Positions 33,030 through 43,845 of a stretch of DNA of 64,000 bases are shown piece by piece. Location of the stretch: the NCBI GenBank assembly GCA_027625915.1, contig JANTQA010000036.1, positions 6,655,001 through 6,719,000 of the forward strand, in the 5' to 3' direction. The DNA comes from Anaeramoeba flamelloides. Lineage: Eukaryota; Metamonada; Anaeramoebidae. Position 1 is the first letter of the stretch, and each line of letters opens with the position of its first letter. The notes below the pieces were generated by a model. It was not told the origin of the DNA, did no database searches, and worked only from the letters and a program-made list of their open reading frames with translations. Position numbers and translations under genes: made by a program.

Positions 33030-34215
33030 AATGAGTCAATTGACCAAAAAAATTTTCAAACAAATCTAATTGCAAATTTCAAAAAAAATTAACCACATCA
33101 ATAAATTGAAAAACGAGTAAAAATCTGATTTATACTAAAAAACAAACTTCCTTTTAATACTCTTTTCCAAATCGAATTATTGTTTTTAAAAGTTTGATCC
33201 ATTTTTCCAATTATCTAAAGTCCTAAATTCAATATATTTCTGAATTATTTTCAATAAAATTATTTCACTTGAAAAAGAAAGAAATCTTATTATACCTGAG
33301 AAGGAAATGAATTTAGTACACTTTAAAATTAAAACCTCTAAGTTCTAAAATAACTAAGTATAAAAAATCTAACTTAATTTCAAAAAAAATTACAATAATT
33401 ATTTTAAACTTGTATAAAAAATATAATTTCTGATTAAAAGAATAGTTCAAATCAATTTTTTCTCTAATTTGAATAAAAAAAGTGAGAAAAAAAACCAAGC
33501 TTTACTTTTTAAAATTCTCCCAAAATACTTTTTTAAAGCCTGGAAAATTCAACTTATATATCTCAGGAAATATTTTTGTGTTCGAATATTTATATTCAAT
33601 AATTAATGACACAATCTTAATTCTTACAATAGACTGACAACGGTGCAAAGATTATAACTATTAATAAGTTTTTTATATTTTCATTGTTATTGAAATAAAA
33701 TTAATTCAAATTAATAATTCTAATAAATAAAAAAATAATAAATATTCCATAATAATTGATTTTAATACAAACAGTTCCTTTTTTATTTTAATAATTTTTG
33801 AAAAAAAGATTATTTCTTAAATCTTTTAAATTTCAATAAAATTTTATAATAATTTGTGAATTAAATAAATGATCAAATTATTTTGATCTCCAAGGATTCT
33901 ATATTTGATTTATTTTTATTGTATTTTTAAAATAAGATTAAATTTCAAATGCTATTTGTTTCATAAAAAACCCATAGAATCACTAAAAGTGAGATTTCAA
34001 CAAAATAAAAAATGTTTGGAAATTTTTTCTTTTTCTTTTTGAAATAAAAATCCAAACAAAAAGATCATCTTGATCTTTTGTTAAAATTTTCATTGAGAAA
34101 AATGAACTTCTTGAAAAAATGAAAAATCATCCCTCTAAAATTGATAAAAATGTTGAGTTATCGGGTTTAATTATATTCATGTGGAAATAATTACAAGATC
34201 ACCTTTGGTAGAAAA
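33030..34215. repeat. R1 dispersed repeat, copy 2
   Basis: Same-orientation partner of 8865-10066. Landmarks include GTAAAAATCTGATTTATACT (33117-33136) and AAAACCTCTAAGTTCTAAAA (33330-33349). It lies upstream of the H3 gene, beyond the promoter motif. No reading frame is recognised, and the 61-codon frame at 33313-33498 is noise. Confidence 0.75.
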
Positions 34216-34869
34216 ATGTAGAAGTGTTACCTATATTTTAGGGAAATTAAAAACAAATTCTGGGTTCAATCCGCCAACAAAAAAGATCTTAAATTGCTAA
34301 CTCAAACCTCCAGCCCAATTGTGATTGTCTCAAATAAGTATTAAAAGTTTGAATTTAAATACCACAAATACTTATATTTCGAAGGAGTTTTTAAAAAAAT
34401 AATTCTTATAAAATAAATTATATTACAAATAAACCCAAATTCTATTAGTGATACGTTGTTCAAACAACAACTAAAACAACTCGGAAAATATTATTGTACA
34501 ATAACTTATGAGATATTTTACTTAGATCAGACCAATAAATATCATTTGTGTTATTTTTCTTCCTTCAATTTATTTCCCAAATCTATATATCAAAAACAGA
34601 CCAAACGTAATGTTTCAATCTCTACAAATTAATATTTTGAAATCTTTAACAGAAACATACATTTTCAATTAAGTAATTTCAAGATTTTAGTGAACAACAA
34701 CAAGCCTCACAACCTTTAAGGGATCGGCTTTCAATAACAACTTGGAAAATTATAAAATAGATGATTTTCGATATCATATAATTTGGAATTTTATATAGTG
34801 AACTGTCAAAAAAGTATATTCAGATCAGAAACTTAGAAAAGAACAATTATTTTCTTTATTTTTTAACGG

Positions 34870-35345
34870 ACGAGTTATTAATCCCCCCTTTTGACCGTTA
34901 GGTTTTCCAGAATTTAAAAGAATTGAGTTAAATCAAAGATTTTATTCCATTCTTTTTAATTGTGGAAAACCATCGTTAGTTTTTTTTAATTTGTTAAATT
35001 ACAAGAAAATTTTGGAATTTTTTTTTTAATGTCTAAAATTAAAACAAACCGTCGTTAGCCTTTCCAGAATTTAAAAGAATTGATTAAAATCTTTGATTTT
35101 TCTCCATTCTTTTGAATTTTGGAAAACAACGGCTAGCCTTTCTTGAGTTTTCCCCTTCTTTGAAAAATCCATTGATTTTCGTTAGGTTTTTTTTACTTTT
35201 TGAAATAAACCGAAAATTTTTTAAAATTTTATGTTTTTTTGAAAAAAGTAAAAAAAAACCTAGGACAATTCAACAAATAAAACAGAAAACCCCAAGAAAA
35301 CCTAGGTACTCCACGACACTCTATGACCCCCCCCGAATTGTTAAA
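34870..35345. repeat. Family P composite palindromic repeat
   Basis: Two palindromic units occur (about 34905-34980 and 35055-35130) with GTTAGGTTTTCCAGAATTT, AAAAGAATTGAGT and the inverted ATTCTTTTGAATTTTGGAAA. They are followed by CTAGGTACTCCACGACACTC and a run of C (35327-35334). The 101-codon frame at 35112-35417 is a translation of this repeat, not a gene. Confidence 0.7.
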
Positions 35346-38300
35346 TGTTTATTTAGAAAATTTAATAAAGACTTAAAAATTAGTCTTTTACCCACTAGTG
35401 ATTATAAAAATATTTAGTATTTTTTTATAATATTATTAAAAATATTATTATTATTGAAAATAATTAGAATATTTATTATTTTAATCCAGGTATCCAAATT
35501 CTATGATTATTTTCATAGGCTAGAAAGTTCCATAGAAAATTATTCAAATCTTCAATGATATCGATTTTTTTTTTTTTTTGATTTTTTACATAATTTGCAG
35601 TATTTTGATTTATCTTTGTTCATAGGATAAGAGTATCTGTTTAAATAATTAAAAAAAGTTCAGAGTTTTAAAACCGAAGTGGGACCCACCCTTTTTAAAT
35701 ATCTTTTGTCGTTATGTTTTTTTTTTAATTTGATGAATAAACATAAAATTTATAAAACTTTCTGTTTATTTCTTGAATTAAAAAACAACCTAGACATGAC
35801 TGTTTGTTAATATTATTTTACATAGAAATTATTTTTAAATATTTTTGAACTTTCCAACGGGGGCTATTTTCTCGTTGTTTGATTCGATTTTTATCAAGTT
35901 CAATTTCTATTTCTTTTAAGGTGTCCGATTTCCAGGTCATCTTTTCTAATTTCTACTCTCTAAATTTAAGATTATCAACTATTTGATTAAAATACAAACA
36001 TTTTATTTTTTGAATTATTTAAATCTTCTTTTATATATCATTATTCTTGCGATGTCGATTTTGGCTTCTGTTTTATAAATAAGTCTTGAAGACCGTGTAT
36101 TTATTAATAAAAATTTTTTTATTTTTTTATTTATCAATACATCGGTCGAATTGGAATCTTTTTATACTAGATCAAACACTTCTAATCCATATAATAATTG
36201 GTTATGTAAAACCGCTTTAAAAAATGAATTTTTAATCCATTAGTATTTTTTTTTTTGTTGAAAGTTATTAATTATTTTTTTTTGCATTGATTTTAACTTT
36301 ATCCAAGTTAAACCTAAAGCGACTTTGTATATCAAGGCAAATCCCAATGGAAAGGGCAATTTTTTTCCACCTCTTAATTTTTTTCTATTTAACCCAGAAA
36401 AGAGAATTATTAAATTAATTTTATTTATTAAATTATAAAACCGTTTTACAATTTTTATAATTATTTTCACCCCAATTATACAATGACAAGTATGTATTAC
36501 CTATGATAAAAATGTAACAGTTTTTGGATCTTTTGATATAATTTTTTTAGTTAATCAAAAAATTGATTTATTAAAAATTTTAACAAAATTGATATTATGT
36601 TAAGATTATTAATTATAATGATAAAAGTTTTAAACGAACTGAATAAATTCACCCATGGACTTGTTTTTGTTCTATAAGAAATTTGATTTTGAAAGAATGA
36701 CAGTTACATAAAGTTATTTTATAATTATGTAATTTTACCAAAAAAATCCAAAAACAGTTTTTATATCCCCAAAATGATTTAAATATATAAAAATAATAGC
36801 CAAAATAAGTTCAAAGGCTTTATTAAAAGTTTTTTTTTTCAATTGAAAATTATTTTTTATTTTTTTGTAATTACATGAAAAAGAAAAAAGAGCTTTCTTC
36901 AAACTTTTTAAGTTAAAAAACCTTTACTAGTTATTTCTAACATCTTTTGACATTTTTATGTTCATCACTACTCAACACCCATATCAATTTTATATACCTA
37001 GATTTAAATCAATATATTATAACCAGTTCACCCCTTTGTAACAAAGTTTGATCAAAATTCAACCCACAAAAAAATCCCAAATTAAGGCAGAAAATTTTTT
37101 AATATTTTTTTTTTATGTTGGTAGTATGCAAATCGGAATTTTCTACCCCGATTTAGACACGTTTGAGTACTTTAAATTTCCTTTACAGTTTGTATATAAA
37201 GTGGAACTGGCTATAATTATTACAAAAACATACAAAATAATATTTTTTTACAAAATCTAATATTTCCAAAAGAAAGTATAAAATAAGCATGTTCCACACT
37301 TTCCAAGAATTAACTCAATTTTTAATAAAAAAAATAATAGGTTAATTTTTTGAGTTTATTATATTGGAAACATGTAGATTTTGAATTTCAATAAATGAGA
37401 CTCAATTTAACAAAAAATGTTTATTTATATTAACTCTCCTACTTTATAAGTCTAAACACAAATTACAAAAAAATAAAAAAAAAAATAAAAAAAATATTAT
37501 AATCATAATTAAAATTTCATATTATTTTTTATGACTACTCACACCTTTATTCAATTTTTGTAAGTTCATGTTATTTTTTTGTTTTAATCTCTTTTCCCTT
37601 TTTTATTTATATCAACAATAAAATATTTAATTTTTTTGAAAGATAAAATTTTTTAAGGGGAAGGGGAAAGCAACAATATATGATAAGATAAAATTTTGAG
37701 AGAAGCGTTAGTGGAGTATTTTATTTTCGTATCTATGCGATCGTTGATTCTCAAAAAAAATTTTTTAACAAAATTATTTAATATTTTTTTTTTTTAGTAA
37801 TGTTAAACATTAAAAAAAGGAGAAAAGAATTTATAAAATTGGTTCAATTTTGTATTTTTATTATTTAAATATTTTTTTTTCTGGAAGAAGATAATTTTAG
37901 ATTCATAGAATAAAAATTATAGCTATTTTGTGGTTTAAAATTTGGTAATATATAATTTTAATCACTACTCTAATTCCACCAAACCCACGTGTTTTGGGCC
38001 CTAACTAGATATGTTTTGGGATGATTATTATTTTTTGAAATCCCTCTAGCTATTAAAGCCCCATTTTATTTCCTTTTGCTGTTCTCCCAATCTTAATAGT
38101 GTTGTTCTTTTTAAACAAAATCTATTGATCCCACATTTCACTAATAAAAAAATCTATCTTATTGGTTTATATTGCCATGAAAAAAAAAAAATTCAAAAAA
38201 ATGAAAAAATTTTAAATATAAAAAATTAAATATCACAATAGAAACTTGAGATAAGGATAAAAGATAAGCCATCCAACACTTGAAACACCCTTTGAAGCAA

Positions 38301-38479
38301 TTCAACTCGATATTCTAATATGACAATTTTGTTTAGACTTTGGAAAAAAAATTTAAAAAATCTAATGAATGAGGTACTTTAAATAATAATAATTAATGAG
38401 ATACAACCAGAGTAAAAAATGTTATTTTCTGATCCTTTTCAAAATTGCAAAAGTGAAAAATTTTCCTTTACCGTGGCTA
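35346..38479. other. Noncoding; one decayed family A copy
   Basis: AT-rich sequence without a convincing exon. At 37045-37213 a weak family A relic is recognisable: CACAAAAAAATCCCAAATTA then AAGGCAGAAAAT on the left and AAGTGGAACTGGCTATA on the right, with a heavily changed middle. No other structure was recognised. Confidence 0.45.
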
Positions 38480-39042
38480 CTCCCTTAAGAAGTAAAGTGT
38501 CTTACTTAAAATATCTTAATTGAATTTCGTCAAGAATATTCAAGACAATTTTTGTAAAACTCAATACTTGTTACCAAACTAAATCTTCAGCCTAAATGAA
38601 GAATTATTACTAATTATATTGTTTTGATTTTATCTATTGTTTTTCAAAATAAATGATTTAAAGTTCCATAATTTAGATTTTACAACTCTAGATTTGGGAA
38701 CTTTGTCTTTAATCTTAATATTCAATACTATTTTGAAAAAGATTGAGTATTCAGTCAGATTTACAAGTAAAAAAAGGGCAAAATTCAATAAGATAATCTG
38801 CATAAAATTTAATTTATTTAAAACTCACGAATCGAGTTTTCTCATAAAATAATTCTGATTGGATATTAATGGTTACATCTGAAAACTATTATTTACCGGA
38901 TATGAACTGCCTGAAAAATGTACTTTTTATACAATTTTGCTCTTATTGATAATTTTTTTTTTTAGAGAATCCTAAAAAGACTAATTTTTATGGAATTGAA
39001 TTAAAACAGTTTAGATGAGACACTTTACTTCTTAAAAGGATA
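38480..39042. mobile_element. Family G candidate inverted-repeat element
   Basis: CTCCCTTAAGAAGTAAAGTG on the left recurs inverted on the right (39017-39042; AAGAAGTAAAGTGTCTCATC in reverse). The similarity extends ~45 bp inward (TTAATTGAATT/TTAATTCAATT). TA lies next to both ends. The 71-codon frame inside (38637-38852) has no recognisable motif. Only one copy is in the window. Confidence 0.45.
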
Positions 39043-39492
39043 TAGTCCTCATTTATATTAACTACACTTTGATCATATTCGAAAAATTGTGCACATTTTT
39101 ACTCTATTATTTGAGTTAAGTTCTAATATTTTGTCAAAAAAATGAATTAGACTTTTTTTAATAAATCCCTTTCTTTTTTCACAGCTATTTGAAGTTATTA
39201 TAATTTCTTGAGTTGTGAAAAATAATAACCTACAATTTTTGAAAATTTCTCATTAAAAATACCGTTCATTTTCACATTTGGTAAACAAATGAGAGATTTA
39301 AAAGTTTTTAATGAATACTTCAATTCACAGACCATTTCTGATTTCACAAAAGTGGAAAAAAAAGAATACTAAAATAACTACATGAAAAAGAAATTCACGA
39401 TTTATTTTTGATGACAAACCTGACTTTTTTGTAAAAACTAAAAGAAAATACTCACTTGAAGAAATTTTCTAAACTAATAATCATCCTTTTAC

Positions 39493-39620
39493 AAAAAAAA
39501 ATTGGTTTTGGAAGAGAAAATTAATCCTCAAATTGAGAGAACATTTTGAATTAAACAACTATTTCTCCTAGAAAAAAAGTCTTCAAAAAATTGGATCAAA
39601 TAAAAAATAAATAAATTGAC
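39493..39620. repeat. Inverted repeat arm upstream of the thioredoxin gene
   Basis: AATTAATCCTCAAATTGAGA and GAACATTTTGAATTAAACAA lie within ~125 bp that recur inverted at 40670-40803 in intron 2 of the same gene. Identity is ~90 percent over the core. The arms enclose exons 1 and 2. Confidence 0.75.
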
Positions 39621-39848
39621 ACTTTTTTTCCAAAAAATTTCCGTTCATTAAAATTGTACGATCTAAAAACACAACGATTAACGCTATTAAAATCCTTTTA
39701 GTACTTTGAGATTTTATTTTACAAAAGCGAAAAAGACATTTTGTAAATGACTTTTAAATAAATTTTTCACAAAATTGATTCATTTTTTTTATTCAAACAA
39801 TTTTTTTTATTAAATTTAATTAATAATTACTTATAAAACACTACTAAA

Positions 39849-41649
39849 ATGGATCTAGGAATGCTTTTAAAATTATTAGGACAAGGACAAGGTGGAGAAG
39901 AAGACCATGGAAATGTTATTATGATCAAAAATCTAGATGACTACAACAAACATACGAAAAGCGGGATTGTTGTGGTAGACTTTTTTGCTGCTTGGTGTAT
40001 GCCATGTAAATTGGTTGGACCTGTTTTTGTTGAGCTTTCAAAAAAATACCCAGATGTCAAATTTTTAAAAGTTGATGTTGATCAGTAAATATCTTTTTTT
40101 TCTCCTTTTTTTTTTTTTTTTTTTATTCTTTTTTCTTTTTTTTTTTTTTAATCTTTGATTTTCAATTCTTTTCGATTATTGTTATGACTAATTATTTGTT
40201 TGTTTTTTTTGTACATTTAATTGTTGTCAATTTTTCTCTTTGTAAAAAAAAAAAAAAATTCTCAATTAAATTTGATGTTATACTTATAATAATAGACAAC
40301 ACGAAATTGCAAAAAAAGAAAAAGTTCGTTCGATGCCCACTTTCCATTTCTATAAAGGAGGAGAAAAAGTAGATTCCTTTTCAGGTGCTGATCCAGTTAG
40401 GATCGAAGAAACAGTTAAAGAACTTGGAGGTGTAATGGATAACGAATGGAAGGAAAAAGAAAACAAAAAACTTGAAAAACAAAAAAAAGAAGAAAAAGAA
40501 AAAACACAAAATGAAGATCATGGAAATGTCAAAATGCCTCACTCAAAAGAAGAACTCATGAAAATATTCGATGAAGCCGATGGAAAACTTGTTGTAATTG
40601 ACTTTTATGCTGCTTGGTGTGGTCCATGTAAAAGGTAATTATAGACATTAATATTTTTTTTTTTTTTTAAATTTTTTTTTTTTTTTATTTATTATTTGTT
40701 ACAATTTTTTGAAGACTTTTTTTCGAGAAGAAGTAGTTGTTTAATTCAAAATGTTCTCTCAATTTGAGGATTAATTATATCTTTCAAAACCAATTTTTTT
40801 TTAGTTTTTTCATTTTAATTTAAAAATTTCTCAGACAATGTTTAAATATAGATTCATTCAGTATTTGTTTTTTCGTCGGAATTTTAACTGTACAACTCAA
40901 AACTAAAAAAAAAAACAAAACAAGGAAAAAGGATATCAAGTGAATAAATTTTCTCATTTAATCTCAAAATACCATAAAAAATAATTCAATTTTATTGAAA
41001 GTTTTTTTTATTTTTCTAAATTTATTGAGAAAAAAGAGTAATTAAAGAAGATTTACCCCAAAAAAAGAGAAGAAAAAGAATTAAAATCCTATCATAAAAT
41101 AATAATAATATCATTGATAAGACAAATTATTTTGAAAAAATTATAATCATGAAGAGCTCAGTGATAAAAAAAATAAACATTTTTTATCTACAATTTTCTA
41201 TTACAAATTTTCACTGTTTAATTTTTCATTAATAACGAAAACAATTTCAAAATAAAAAAAAAAAATGTTAGTTTGTTTTTAAAAAGCTTTTGAGAATTCA
41301 CTTGTAACCTAAAAAAAAGGGATGAAATATTATTTATACAGTTATATTTTATTCAATCTGAAATTATATAATTAAACCTTATTTTTTTTTATTATTATGA
41401 TATAATTATTATATTTTTCTTTATTATAGGATTGGGCCAGTTTTTGTTGAAATGTCAAAGGAATTTGAAGATGTTGTCTTTGTAAAAATAAACGTAGATA
41501 CCAATCCAAATCTATGTGATCAATGTAGAATTCGTTCAATTCCAGCATTTTGCCTTTTCCATAAAGTTAAGAAGCAATACAAAAAATTCGAACAAATGGT
41601 TGGTGCTAATGTTGAAAAATTAAGAAGCCTCATTGTTAATAATAAATAA
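39849..41649 (+). CDS. Tandem two-domain thioredoxin
   Basis: Exons 39849-40084, 40296-40634 and 41430-41649 join in phase to 264 codons, with donors GTAAAT and GTAATT and T-rich acceptors. Domain 1 (residues ~20-125) has the redox motif AAWCMPC (Cys50/Cys53) and the cis-proline [11 protein letters not shown]. Domain 2 (~155-264) has AAWCGPC (Cys187/Cys190) and SIPAF with cis-Pro230. Both begin with EDHGNV, which shows an internal duplication, and are joined by a Lys/Glu linker (~130-150). Thioredoxins reduce protein disulfides. WCMPC is an unusual variant, and domain 2 has an extra CDQC at 221-224. There is no signal peptide, so the protein is probably cytosolic. The ~18-residue N-terminal extension is Gly/Gln/Leu-rich. 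Confidence 0.92.
40670..40803. repeat. Inverted repeat arm in thioredoxin intron 2
   Basis: Inverted partner of 39493-39620. It starts near the intron 2 donor and ends at AACCAATTTTTTTTTAG. Further along the same intron, at ~41028-41110, is a family P A-rich module (GAGTAATTAAAGAAGATTTA). Confidence 0.75.
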
Positions 41650-42229
41650 ATTTTTTATTCAAATTCAAACAAATATCAATGAAATTAAAGATACGAAGTA
41701 AATAAAAATCTAATTATATATGTTGATCTATCAAAATGCGAAATAAAACCCTATTATATGGATTATATGTTGGATCATGTTTTTTTTTATTTCTTTCTAA
41801 TTATATTTTTGTTGAAAAAGAAAACAAATTATTTTATTTCAAACTAAAGTCATGTTATCTATTTAATGACTAAATTAATAATAAATCTCTCAAAATTTAT
41901 AGTTTTTTTTTTTTAAATTTTTATTTTTTTGTGACAAAAAAATAGAGTAAACCCCTTAATTTTAAAAATTGAAAAAAAAAAAATCAAGATCCCAGGAAAC
42001 TTAAAAATTATTGGCCCAAAAAAGCTCAAAATAAATATGATTATTTACTGATCTTTAAAAATTTACTATTTTTGAACAATATTTTTAAGTACTTCATGAG
42101 TCTTCAATTTTTTTTTTTTGATGTTCCAAAAAGTTGAATAATAGCTCATTTATTGAAATTTTTTTTTGAATAATAGCTATTATTTCCAAATTTTTTTAAA
42201 ATAGAAAATAAGAATAGAAAAATCAATTG

Positions 42230-42268
42230 TATTTTATTTTGAATTTTATGGTAGCCTTGGAACGGCTG
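42230..42268. mobile_element. Family C terminal fragment
   Basis: The sequence ending GGTAGCCTTGGAACGGCTG, followed by TA, is the inverted 39-bp terminus of family C (CAGCCGTTCCAA-GCTACC). The inner sequence does not match the two long copies, and I found no partner end, so it is a fragment or a diverged relative. Confidence 0.55.
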
Positions 42269-42669
42269 TAATTACTATCTCTTTTGGGATTAAAGAAATC
42301 ACAGAAAATAGTCTAATATACGTAGGTATGAATCTTTACATTGCGGTAAAATAATTCCAATTAAACAATAATAAGCTTGAAATATAACATTCCTTTACAT
42401 AAATATAAATTATTAAATGCTCCATGAATAAAGGATTCAGTTAAAATTTTTGAAAATTTCGAAAAAAAGGTTGAAAAAAAGACGTAATTTTTTTTTAGAT
42501 TATTGAAAATTCATAGAGATACAAGTTTGTACAATTGAAGTATTTTATTTGGTTATACTGATTTGAATTGGTTTCCTGTCTTAGAAGAGATATTTGAAAT
42601 TTTGAAAATTATATTAATCCGAAAAATCTTTCAAACTTTGAAAAAATATATTTCATCCATTCATTTATT

Positions 42670-43400
42670 TATTGTGAAAAAGGAGTAATCAAAGAAAATT
42701 TACTAAATAAAAACGAGACTAATAAAAATAGTTAAAATATTCAAGTACACAAATAGTATATCATTTACACAACCAAATTAAAAATTGTTCACCATCGTTA
42801 TTTTTTCCAGGATTTGAAAGAATCGAGTAAAATCCTTTTGAATTCTGGAAAACTGCTGTACTATGTTTTTTAATTTGGGAAATAACAAGAAAATTTCTAA
42901 AATTTTCTTTTTATTTCTCAAATTAAAAATCATGACCGCTCGGCCTTCTTAGGTTTTCTGTTTATTTGGAAAATCAATAAATTTTCGTTGGGTTTTTTGA
43001 GTTTTTCTCTTTTATTTTTAAAGTATCTAGGTTTTCTTGAGTTTTCTGTTTATTTGGAAAATCGATAGATTTTCGTTTGTTTTTTTTTTTACTTTTTGAA
43101 ATAAACCAAAAATTTATTAAAATTTCCTGTTTATTTCACAAAGTAAAAAAAAAAACTAGAACACTTCATATATAAAATAGAAAACCTCAAGAAAACCTAG
43201 AACACTTCACAAATAAAATAGAAAACCCCAAAAAAATCTGGGCACTCGGTGGCACTTGATGATACTTCTCCTGAAACAGGAGAGGTGGGTGGGGGCGGGG
43301 TAAAAACCCGATAGAAAGATTATCAGGGATAAATAAAAATTTCACAAACCACGATTAATAAATTGGCATTCCGTGACTACGAAGATTGGGGCACTGGGTA
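42670..43400. repeat. Family P composite palindromic repeat
   Basis: Modules in order: an A-rich GGAGTAATCAAAGAAAATTT block, palindromic unit (42806-42860), repeated TAGGTTTTCTTGAGTTTTCT-type segments, CACTCGGTGGCACTTGATG, the hairpin TCTCCTGAAACAGGAGA, a G-rich GGTGGGTGGGGGCGGGG, then AAAACCCGATAGAAAGATTA and CACGATTAATAAATTGG. It is the fullest copy of the module order seen at 6320-7845 and, inverted, at 54455-54995. Confidence 0.7.
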
Positions 43401-43647
43401 TCCGAAGTTGTATATTTTTTAACTATTTGAGGAATTTTTTATTTTCAATTTTTTCTTTATTACCTTAAGTTTTCTAACCATCAGAGCTTTGATGAAAAAT
43501 TCTCAACAAGTAAAATAAATCTCGTAATTTATATTAGTCAGATTAAAGAGTTTTTGTGTATTTTTCCCAAGGGTAACATAAATCTTATATTTCATTTCTG
43601 AAAATATAATTAAAAAACAATTTTGGTAAATATTAATAATTTTAAAA

Positions 43648-43843
43648 CGGCCAGTTTCACTTTTAAGTCATAAACTGCAACTAAATTTAAGGAACAAAAA
43701 AAAATCTCAAATTAAGGAACAAAATTCAGATTCTAGTAAAATAATTTGTGAAAAAAAAAAATTCCAAATTTTGTTATTAATTTGAGATTTTTTTGTACCT
43801 TAAATTCCGTTGAAAATTTGTGCTTTAAATTTGGAACTGACTG
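43648..43843. mobile_element. Family A MITE, diverged
   Basis: The left end has changed to CGGCCAGTTTCACTTTTAAG. The right end ends GGAACTGACTG followed by TA. The middle and arms align with the other short copies. Its 196-bp length is typical. Confidence 0.75.
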
Positions 43844-43845
43844 TA

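Noticed and set aside
34262-34275. GGGTTCAATCC as a tRNA B box
   Set aside because: No A box at proper spacing upstream and no cloverleaf can be drawn by eye.
35112-35417. 101-codon ORF
   Set aside because: It lies in the P repeat and translates palindromic units; no protein-like pattern.
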